A stretch of DNA of 64,000 nt from Notolepis coatsorum (Eukaryota > Chordata > Actinopteri > Aulopiformes > Paralepididae): contig OZ020585.1 in assembly GCA_963971535.1 (NCBI GenBank), positions 29,287,131 through 29,351,130 on the forward strand, written 5' to 3'. The position numbers and the translations under genes were made by a program. Shown here in pieces: positions 1-8,700 of the stretch. Position 1 is the first letter of the stretch. Every line of letters begins with the position of its first letter. The notes below the pieces were generated by a model that made no database searches, was not told where the DNA came from, and saw nothing but the letters and a program-made list of their open reading frames with translations.

Positions 1-66
1 GAGACATAACATTGTGAAGCGCTTTGGATAAAGCGCTATAAAATGCAGTCAATTTACCATTATAAC
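1..66 (+). mobile_element. SINE 3' tail (family D)
   Basis: The first 66 bases match the 3' end of the full SINE copy at 45708-45971: a GTGAAGCGCTTTGGATAA-like stretch followed by a TGCAGTCAATTTACCATT-like end. The 5' part lies outside the window. It sits in an SRRM1 intron. Confidence 0.7.
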
Positions 67-137
67 GATATCTTCAGTTGACGGCAATTCTACTGACTGC
101 AATACCACCCCACTAGTTAACCCAGTATGTCCTTTTT

Positions 138-331
138 TTTTTTTTTTTTAGATTTTTTTCTTTGTGTTTTATCGCTTTATTTCTACTGGGCAGTCCAGTA
201 GAGAGAGACAGAGGAGGAATGGGAGACAGAGTGGGGGGAAGACATTCGGCAAATAACGACGGGTTCGGGAATCGAACCCGGGTCGGCTGTGTCGCGGCTG
301 AGCGCGCTATGTGGTTCGCCACTGGGGCGCC
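138..331 (-). mobile_element. tRNA-derived SINE (family B), inverted copy
   Basis: On the - strand the element has a tRNA-like head with a box-B-like GGTTCGATTCCC, a short body and an A-rich tail, seen here as the T run at 131-149. It is flanked by a direct repeat, CCAGTATGTCCTTTT, at about 122-136 and 333-347, so the insertion boundaries are well supported. Two related copies on the + strand lie at 3141-3353 and 4009-4240. It is about 195 bp long. Confidence 0.85.
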
Positions 332-345
332 CCCAGTATGTCCTT

Positions 346-1031
346 TTTAAAGGATTGGTTGGTGGAAAAAAGTATTTTCCATTATTGTCAACTCAACACA
401 GTCTACGAAAAGACCAAAACCAACAATGCATTTCTTCTAATTACATGTATCGTAAATTCGTAATGGGGCACATTAATAATGAACTATGAACACGGGCATT
501 GTACTTCTTCCTGGAACTACCTTATGACATGATGGCTATTGCTCCAAGTCTGCCTGAACTGGAACTACTTCCAAAGCAATCACTGTCACGATTAAAAAGG
601 GTGAGACTGACACATATAGATATTGTTGTAATTTCTACAACAATAGTAGTTTACTTGATTTGGATGTAAATACCCTAAAATTAAAGCTGAAGGTCTGCAC
701 TTAAAGCACATCTTGATTGTTTCATTTCAAATCCATTGTGGTGGTGTACAGAGCCAAGATTATGAAAATTGTGTCGATGTCCAAATATTTATGGACCTGA
801 CTGTAGCTCGTCCACTTAACATCACCAGTAGCCTAATGGTAATTTCCCAGACCAAATGACTGACACAGCTGCACTCACCACCTCGCCTGGACAAACTAAA
901 AGGTCCCACTCGGTTTTGGATTTAAATGCAGTGGGCATGATCTACTAATGTTCTTAGTGTTGTATGACCGTAAATGGAAATAGTCATAGGCCAGTTACAA
1001 ATCTACGCTAAGGGTTCAGTACCAAAGTAAA
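346..1031. other. SRRM1 intron sequence, nothing recognised
   Basis: No reading frame with coding character, no tandem array and no transposon end is visible. From about 1010 the sequence joins a short segment (AGTACCAAAGTAAACCCAGG) that recurs at 1453-1476. Confidence 0.5.
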
Positions 1032-1039
1032 CCCAGGAG

Positions 1040-1409
1040 TAGGGGATGTTCGATATTGGCTTTTTTACCGATATCCGATATACCGATATTGTCCAACTCT
1101 TAATTTCCGATACCGATATCAACCGATACCGATATATGCAGGGTCCCCCCCCCCCCCCAAAACGGAATAATTTCAGGTAATTAACATTACATATCTCTTG
1201 TCGTGGAATTAACACATTATGCATACTTTTGACAATAAATAAAATCAGAATTTGTTCTTACTTGCTTGCCTGGGTAAATAAAGGTTAAATAAATGTTTTT
1301 GTTTTTTTGTTTTTTTTTTTTTAAACCGATACCGATAATTTCCGATATCACATTTTAATGCCAATATCGGCCGATAATATCGGTAGGCCGATAATATCGG
1401 ACATCCCTA
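1040..1409. mobile_element. hAT-type MITE, 370 bp
   Basis: The element starts TAGGGGATGTTCGATATTGG and ends with the near-inverse CCGATAATATCGGACATCCCTA. It is bounded by a perfect 8-bp target duplication, CCCAGGAG, at 1032-1039 and 1410-1417. The 8-bp duplication and TAGGG-type ends define the hAT superfamily. The interior is AT-rich with repeated CCGATA motifs, a poly-C run near 1143-1158 and no coding region, so it is non-autonomous. Confidence 0.9.
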
Positions 1410-1489
1410 CCCAGGAGTGATGCATTAGGCTACATCAAAGGGTTCCACACAGTACCAAAGTAAACCCAGGAGTGATGCATTAGACTACA

Positions 1490-1580
1490 GCAGGGGTTCT
1501 CAAACTTTTTATACCACGACCCCATTTTATTTAGGAATTTTTTTGGCGACTCCACAATTTCAGTGCCAGCAGGGGGCGCA
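1490..1580. mobile_element. hAT element end fragment
   Basis: CAGGGGTTCTCAAACTTTTT followed by a TACCACGACCCC-like stretch is the terminal signature of a widespread fish hAT group (compare 23838). No matching second end or target duplication was found nearby, so this is a truncated relic. Confidence 0.55.
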
Positions 1581-1589
1581 CGATTTAGT

Positions 1590-2461
1590 GCTTGAATGCC
1601 CACCATCCACTTCAATGTTAGTGTTAATAACGCCTAATCTACCGGTATGTTTTAAATTATGGATTATGTGTCTAATCTGCCTGTCGCTTATCAATGACTC
1701 GTTTTCCAGTCAACATTGTCGAAGCGGATTGTTTTTTTATCGGTTCATTTCCGTTTTATAGCATTTTGAAAAGCCCTCGTTTTCAAGGAAAATAAAAAGA
1801 TTCCATGATAAACGCCCTGTACTGGAATATTCTAGAACGTTGTCATTTTTCTGCCTATTTATGAATCGTTTTCAAATAAACGCTAGATTATCGATAGTAT
1901 ATGTGTACGTATGCACGCTATATAGGCGATCTGAAAAATCGATTCTCTGATTTCCTCAAAGCCATCGCCCACACACACACACACACATAGGGCGAACGCT
2001 GAGATCTCAGCAAATACAACTCTGATTATCCCAAGACTTGTAAAATAGATTCCTTACCTCAGATCAGATGTTCTCCAAAAAGATCATTCCAATTCCTGAT
2101 CGCCATTCCAAAAATCGATCGCTTATATTGATCCACACATATTCCACGCTGTTCTGATGGTCCACAATGAATCTGATCGGCTCGGGTTACATGCCTGAGA
2201 AGTAAAATGTGGATTCCGGATTTTTCTTTTCTCATCCATTTTCATTGAGTCCATTCCAAAAGGGTGCATTACCATCTGGGAGACGATAGGGGGTGGTTTT
2301 TTCACATCTGAGCTCCTGATGGGGCTGGTTTACCAACGGGTGACTCGGTTGATGAAATATGAATTCAGATCGCTAATAAAAGAATAACACGCTAATTGTC
2401 GTGGTGGGCATTCAGGGGCCGGCTGATAACACGTGTTATGTCGTTTTGGGCACTCAAAGTG
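1590..2461. mobile_element. TTAA-target (piggyBac-like) element, left tip missing
   Basis: The right end at 2461 abuts TTAA (2462-2465). Read inward on the - strand it begins with CACTTTGAGTGCCC and continues to a GAATGCCCACCA-like motif. The same subterminal motif appears in the opposite direction at about 1592, and the following 100 bp resemble the complete MITE at 17277-17529. No transposase frame is visible. Membership in the piggyBac group is inferred from the TTAA target and the shared ends. Confidence 0.5.
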
Positions 2462-2463
2462 TT

Positions 2464-2760
2464 AATGTATAGCGTAATTTCAACGTGGAAATAAGGAATA
2501 TCAAAATAAAAGCACACGTTTTGAAAATGAAATTACAGCACTGTTATCAATGCAATGAATGAATATTATCACCAAAAGCAATGGAATTGTTTCTGTATAC
2601 ACATTTATAAAACGAGGCATATTTAGCCAAAATATGTTGCCAGAACATGAAAAGAAAATGCGCTCACGTGCGCTTTGGCAGATATCCGCTTCTACTCTGA
2701 AAATCCGCCCTCAAAGCGGGGACACGCTTTATCAGCGCAGCATTACACAACACTGGGTAC
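2464..2760. other. SRRM1 intron sequence, nothing recognised
   Basis: An AT-rich stretch with no feature I can support. Confidence 0.4.
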
Positions 2761-2890
2761 TAGGGGTGTAACGGTACACAAAAACCACGGTACGGTACGT
2801 ACCTCGGTTTTGAAGTCAAGGTTCGGTACGGGTTTTCGGTACAGTGGGGGAACGTTTGGCTTTCCATGTTCCACTCAGGGGTGATGTAGT
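2761..2890. mobile_element. hAT element end (TAGGGGTGTAACGGTAC type)
   Basis: TAGGGGTGTAACGGTACAC followed by repeated CGGTACG motifs is a familiar fish hAT terminus. Only one end is present. A further hAT-like start, TAGGGCTGTCAACG, lies at 2913, just upstream of the complete MITE at 2995-3509. Confidence 0.55.
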
Positions 2891-2994
2891 GTGCAGTAAC
2901 TAATTGTACTTGTAGGGCTGTCAACGAATATTCTATATTGAAATTAATAATCGACGTTATTATTATATTAGATTGTGAAAAAAAACAGCCCCCG

Positions 2995-3509
2995 TAGGGT
3001 CGGGTTGGGCACCGAAAAACGGTTCTAATTAGGAACCGGTTCCTAACTTCTGTTTTTTTTTTTAATACTTTGTTAATTATTACCCTAGTTACAGTACAGC
3101 AACCAAATTAAACTATCAAGTCAACTGAAAATGTGAATAGAGTGCTCCAGTAGCACACCATGTTACCGCGCTGCGTCGCGGGACTCCGTGCTGCGTCACG
3201 GATCTGGTTGACTCCGAGTTCGATTCCCGGACTCGCCGTCATTTGCCGAATGTCTCCCCCTGCTCTCTCTCCCGTTTCACCCTACAACTGTCGGTCATGC
3301 TTGACCAGAAAAGCGATAAACGCTAAAAAATAAAGTTTAAAAAAAAAAAAAAAAAAATGTGAATAGTATGAAAAAAAATCAAAAAAAAAAAAATCTCCTG
3401 CTAAATAAGCTGTGACCTGCACCTCAAAGAATCGGAATCGAGAATCGTTCAGAACAGGAATCGATATGGAGAATCGTTATCGTTCAAATCCAAACGATGC
3501 CCAACCCTA
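2995..3509. mobile_element. hAT-type MITE carrying a nested SINE
   Basis: Inverted ends TAGGGTCGGGTTGGGCACCG and CGATGCCCAACCCTA bracket about 515 bp. Short repeats such as GGAATCGAGAATCG lie near the right end. The SINE at 3141-3353 was inserted inside it, so roughly 290 bp belong to the MITE. I did not find a convincing 8-bp target duplication. Confidence 0.65.
3141..3353 (+). mobile_element. tRNA-derived SINE (family B)
   Basis: A tRNA-like head with the box-B-like GAGTTCGATTCCC is followed by a short body and a long A tail (3340-3355). A 13-bp direct repeat, AAAATGTGAATAG, flanks it at 3128-3140 and 3354-3366. It is the same family as 138-331 (inverted) and 4009-4240, and it is nested within the hAT MITE at 2995-3509. 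Confidence 0.88.
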
Positions 3510-3995
3510 CCGGTGGGCAGTCGTTAGTGGATTTAGAAATTGCCCATTTCTAAATCGTCTCGTTTAAAACAAATAAAGCATTAACATTTGCATGGTGTAC
3601 CTTTCTGTGCGTATTCATCCACAATCTATAGCTCAAGATGAAAATATTCGCAATTAATCATAAAAAATAAATAGCAGAATTTTATTTCAACCAAAAATAC
3701 TTAAACAATAATGTTAGTGATAGAAGGGAACTCATTTTGTGCGAAAATGGAAAGCTTTTCAATTTCCATGTGGCAGAAATGTTACAATAGCCGATAATCT
3801 GTTTTCCCAATGATAAATCCCTATACGGGTGGACCTCGCGGGCGGTCCAAACCGACGTCCGACTACACATCCCTATAGGCCAAGTAGGGTGTCTATCAAA
3901 CGGCCATCTTCGCTTTCAACCGATGTATTGGTTCAGAGACACTAAAACAGCGGGACGCCGTCAACGAGGGCAAATGCGCTGCAACGAGGTTAAAT
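3510..3995. other. SRRM1 intron sequence with a possible hAT end
   Basis: The stretch is mostly AT-rich. GACTACACATCCCTA at about 3861-3875 resembles the right end of a hAT element whose left end could be TAGGGCTGTC at 2913, but no 8-bp duplication supports the pairing. Nothing else is recognised. Confidence 0.35.
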
Positions 3996-4008
3996 AAATA
4001 TAAAAGAT

Positions 4009-4240
4009 GGGAGCTCCAGTAGCTCACCGCGTACCTCAAGCGCTATTTCGGCGCCGGGGACAACCGTGCTCGTCACGGATCTGGGGTTTAGCGAGTTCGA
4101 ATCCCGGACTGCAGCCGTGCCTTTCCCAGAGTGTCTTCCCCCCCATCTGTACCCCTTCAGCCTGTTTCTGTCGGTCATTCTTGACCAGAGTAAATGTGAT
4201 AAACGCGAATGGCCAAAGTTAAAAAGAAAAAAGAAAAAAA
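4009..4240 (+). mobile_element. tRNA-derived SINE (family B)
   Basis: The head contains a box-B-like GAGTTCGAATCCCGG and the tail is A-rich with interspersed G. A 13-bp direct repeat, AAATATAAAAGAT, flanks it at 3996-4008 and 4241-4253. The body ends in TTCTTGACCAGAGTAAATG-like sequence, shared with the copy at 3141-3353. Confidence 0.88.
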
Positions 4241-4339
4241 AAATATAAAAGATTATGGTCTTCCGTATAGAGGCGGAGGAGGTAGGCGGCATGCCCTCGC
4301 TTTACCTGCCGCGCCCCAAACCAAGCGCAGTATTTTCAT

Positions 4340-4905
4340 ATACATTTACATTTAGTCATTTAGCTGACGCTTTTATCCAAATGCATGACAGTACGGTTAG
4401 TTAGGGTTAGATTTTTTTTATTTATTTTTTTTAATTCAGATAATGGTTGAAGAAGTGCGTCTTTAGTCGACGGCGAAAGATTGGACGTGATTCGGCTGTC
4501 CTAACTGGGGTGGGTAGTTCATTCCACCATTGTGGGGCAAGGACTGAGAATAGGCGACTTCTCTTTGATGACCCTCCCGGAGCTTGGATAGGAGTAGGTC
4601 TGAGGCGGCCAGAAGATGCAGAGCGTAGGGGTCTTGAGGGTGTGTAGTTAGAGACCATTGACCGGAGGTAGGCGGGAGCGGTTCCCTTTGCCGCACGGTA
4701 TGCTAGGTCGAGGGCCTTGAAGCGGATTTGTGCAGCAATGGGGAGCCAGTGCAGGTCCCTAAGAAGTGGGGTGACATGGGCCGACTTCGGTAGGTTTGAG
4801 ATCAGGCGGGCCGCTGCGTTCTGAATGAGTTGAAGAGGCTTAGTGGCAGTGGCCGGGAGGCCAGCGAGCAGTGCATTGCAGTAGTCGAGGCGGGAGATGA
4901 CACAT
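4340..4905 (-). mobile_element. 5'-truncated L2-like LINE, C-terminal end of the pol ORF
   Basis: Read on the - strand from about 4905, one open frame begins LDYCNALLAGLPATATKPLQ, passes through AARLI..., LHWLPIAAQIRFKAL and APQWWNELPTPVRT, and stops just before 4430. This string of motifs (LDYCN, LHWLP, R-F-K, APxxWNxLP) is typical of the region after the reverse transcriptase in L2/CR1/Rex-type LINEs. The 3' UTR ends in ACTAAATGTAAATGTA near 4340. The 5' truncation is usual for target-primed insertion. The clade name is by family resemblance only. Confidence 0.8.
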
Positions 4906-5036
4906 ATGTTGGAACACGTCTGCCACTGAGAATTGCATGCTGTGTGCTACATGTCTGAAAAGGCAACTCCAGGCAATGCCCTCACCAGATGATGGGGAAA
5001 GTCGTTAATTACCCTTTCTGTATGGTGTACTTAATT

Positions 5037-5493
5037 TTATTTATTTTTTTCTCCTTTTTTCTTCCGTTTTTCTCCCATCCCAATGTTAGTCGTTATGCCA
5101 ATTCCCAATCCCCTTCCTGGTCGCTGCGCACCTACCCCCTACGGTCGGTCTGGGAGAGTGGAGGCCATCGCATGCTTCCTCCGACACATGTGTAGCCAAT
5201 CAACCGCTTCTTTTCACCTGGCAGCGCGGACTCTCACAGAGGGTGTAACGTGTGGAAGGATCACACTACCCCCCTTAGATCCTTTCCTCGCTGAGCAGGC
5301 GCCTCGACCGAACTGTAGGAGTCGCTGTTTACAACGACCAGGACACACCCACCAGCTTTCCCACCCCTAACACTGCCAATTGTGTTAGTATGAACGACCA
5401 GCCAAGCTGGTAGCAATGCCGAGAGCTGGGCTCGAACCCAGCATCTCCTGCACTAGTGGCGAGCGCCTTGCCCACTGCGCCACTTAGCCGCCC
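5037..5493 (-). mobile_element. tRNA-derived SINE, long form (family A)
   Basis: About 457 bp. On the - strand it has a tRNA-like head (GGCGGCTAAGTGGCGCAGTG, then a GGGTTCGAGCCC box B), a long conserved body and a tail with GGGATGGGAGAAAAA. A 13-bp target duplication, GGTGTACTTAATT, lies at 5024-5036 and 5494-5506. It ends only 78 bp upstream of an SRRM1 exon. Four more family members are in the window: 16168-16616, 39483-39940, 41382-41846 and 44638-45074. Confidence 0.9.
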
Positions 5494-5571
5494 GGTGTAC
5501 TTAATTCTAGGTACTACTTTGTAAGAATTAGTCAAACCTAACTTGATGTTGCATGCTCTTTTGGTCCCTAG

Positions 5572-5775
5572 TGATGTGGTGGTGGTGGAGGTGGTGAAAG
5601 CAGACTCTGTGACTGAAGTCAAAGAACCCTCCCCAGAAAAGGTGGTGGTGAAGAAGGAGGAGAGGCCCCGGTCACGAGAGAGGGAGAGGGACAGGGAGAA
5701 GGACGGCAGGAGGGACCGGCCTCGCCACCGCTCACGTTCCCATTCCCGCCCTCGTAGGCGACGCTCTCGCTCTAG
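5572..5775 (+). CDS. srrm1: SRRM1 exon: acidic/EK stretch then RS block
   Basis: It encodes DVVVVEVVKADSVTEVKEP, then a charged RERERDREKDGRRDRPRHRS run ending in RRRRSRS. The acceptor is CCCTAG and the donor is TCTAG|GTAAGT. It ends after two bases of a codon. It is the first SRRM1 exon in the window. Confidence 0.93.
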
Positions 5776-8700
5776 GTAAGTCATAAGGAACCTCCGTGGC
5801 CTCTCCCGCGTGCATGTGTGGGTTTCTTTTGTGTTTTCTTTGTCAGGGTATCTTAACCATTTCCTCTCTACCTTACTCAGGTCTTACTCCCCTCGTAGAA
5901 GGCCAAGCCCCAGGAGGAGGATGTCCCCTCGTCGCAGGAGCCCCCCCAGGCGCGGGCCCCCTGGCCCCAGGCACAGACACAGACGCTCGCCGCCTGTCCG
6001 CAGGTGTGTTGCTAGAGAAATATACTTGAGACTTTGTTTTTTAGTACTGTACCGGTTCATTAATTCTGTTTGTGCCCTCCAGGAGGCGCTCTCGCTCCGC
6101 CTCGTCTTCAGGCAGCAGCAGCTCCACATCCCGGTCACCTAAGAAGGCTGTGAAGAGAACCTCCACCTCGCCGCCCAGGACCAAGCCCCTCAGCCCGTCA
6201 GCGAAGCCCAGACGCTCAGCCTCTCCACGGGTCAGGAAGGGCCGGGCCTCCGCCTCCCCATCCAGATCCTCTGGTACATAGAGCTCCCTACTCCTTATCC
6301 CCTCCCCTCTATAGATCCCCTCCCCTCTCTGTCCCATATTCCACAGTGTATCTACAGGCGGGTAATGTTCAATCTGGCCAGGCTTAGATGTCTGTCTTTA
6401 GGCAAAGATTCAGCGTATCACAAAATCCTCACGTATCCGTTTGATTCATTTCAATACTTTTTAAAATAGTACAATAGGAATACAAATGTGTTAAGTTTAG
6501 TTTTATGAACTAAATATATGAATTACCACTCGCATGAATTGTGACTTTCAATTCCAATTTTACACATTGTGCTCATCTGTATTTAGACTAATTGAAGATC
6601 TGTTCATACAAGATCTTCATAGACAACATATCATTTAGCTGTTGTCCAAGACTGTACGGTCAGCATCACATCAATCACTCTGCCTACCATCAGAATGTCA
6701 TCTGATCACAATGGCTGTTTCATGTTACATGATCAGCTGCTGCCATTGTCAGGGGGATACATTCCACATATGTTAAAACAATCCAGGAATAGGCCTATCT
6801 GTGATGCATAACAGACTATGCATTTTGAACTCAGTGACCTGGAAAGTTCATCTGATTTCATCATCTGAAAACCTTGCAATGTTTTAATTGCTGGGGAAAA
6901 AATCCAGGTTCTTGGATAGTTCGCAATTGCATCAGTAAATGGAATTAGGCCAAGCAGAACTGCAATATTCCGAGACGGAGACAGAAAGTAGGCCAATGGC
7001 TTATTACCGGTTCTGACATCTTGATGACTTGATTTCCAGGTTCAAAACGAAAACCAGGTGCGAGAAATAGCTCTCCATCAGATGCTGTCAAGCCCAGGCG
7101 ATCAGAGGGATCCGAGTCAGGTGAGCATCTGGTTTCTTGTGTTCAAAAGAACAGTAAGACTACTGCTCTTCAGGCTTAATCAGCTACTACCTTCAGCCCT
7201 CTCAGAAGCCCACACTCCCATCCAGACTGGGCAGATCCTCCATGTTGAAATAGATGGACTGATGCCCGGCACACAGAAAAGAGACAAATTGAAACAATGT
7301 TTAATTATTTTCCCCATTGTCACTAATTGATGAGAACATTCTTGATGACCTATTTCCTTACCCCTATTAGTAAAATACGTAAAGGTATATGTAGAAGCAC
7401 CACACATTTTGTACTGTCACGAGGAAGCTAAATGACGAAAAGAAAACTGATGACAAAAGTTTCTCATGTCAATCATCCACTAGTACCAGGAAATATGTTT
7501 AGTGGGAGACCTTGCAGAGAGGAAAACAACACAAAATGTTAATTCACGATAACGTTAACAGTATGTTCTATAGAGCTGTGGATTTACTCCTAAGGCATGA
7601 AAATACTACTCTTGTTTTATTTTTTTGTGATGGGTTTGTTATTGTATTGTATGTTTGTGTCATTGGTTACCTGAGCACTGACGGCAGACTCGACTGCTTT
7701 ACATTTCAGAGGAGGATAAGAATGAGAAGGGGGCAACAGCAGATTCTGTGCAGCAGCGACGTCAGTATCGCAGGCAGAATCGGGAGTCGTCTTCAGGTTA
7801 TAAGCGCTATCTATATATCCGTGTTCTCTCTCTCTCCCCCTACTTCCCTTATCTCTCTCTAACCACGTCCGTGTCATCTTGGACCTATGAAGCTGTGCCC
7901 TAAGATTAGATTGTACTTTATTGTCATATTAGCATAAAACGAGATTTGGGACTCAAACTTAAGATGCAGTAGTGGAATATAAAATCACACGTAATAAAAG
8001 AGAAACATAAAATACTATACAATAAAACAATGTTACAATACTGTACAATATACAAAATAACAACAATATACAAAATAACAATCGGTGTCAGACGGTAGTG
8101 GGTGGGTATTGCACTGTGGATATTGCACTTGACGGTAGTGGGTAGGATGTTGCACAGTGTGGGAGGAGGGGGAAAGGGGGAATTATTGGTTCATAATAGA
8201 GTTCAAGGTGGTGATGGCGCTGGGGAAGAAACTGTCTCTGAGCCTGTTTGTTCTGGCTCTGATGCACCTGTAACGCATGCCCTATGGCAACAGGTCGAAC
8301 AGGTGGAAGCCAGGGTGTGAGCTGTCCTTCGTAATGTTTTTTTGCTCTGTTGAGGCAGCGGGAGTTGTGCAAGTCCTTCAGGGAGGGGAGGGGAGGGGGC
8401 AAAAACCTAGGTGTTTTTTCCTTTTTTATACACATCCCGTTGACGCTACAGTACAGTCAACAACGGTGTCCTCTGCTCAATTTGTTTCAGATTCAGGGTC
8501 TTCCTCCTCGTCAGAGGATGAGGGGGCGAAGAGGCCAGCTGGGGGTGCGGGCGCCCGGAACGGTGACGTCAGGAGAAGACGCAGCCACTCGCCCAGACGG
8601 GGACACCGCGACGTCTCTCCAAGGTCAGACATGCCATTCATTTTCTCACAAGCCATTGGTTTGGTAGAAATTAAACATCTGTAACAAGTTTTCCAACATT

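Noticed and set aside
250-330. Possible tRNA genes from box A/B matches
   Set aside because: All such matches (250-330, 3150-3240, 5400-5490, 16540-16615, 39484-39560, 45708-45790) are heads of SINEs with target duplications and lack a full cloverleaf.
5329-5784. 151-codon - strand frame opposite an SRRM1 exon
   Set aside because: The mirror of arginine-rich coding sequence plus a SINE; the + strand exon has matched splice sites and homology.
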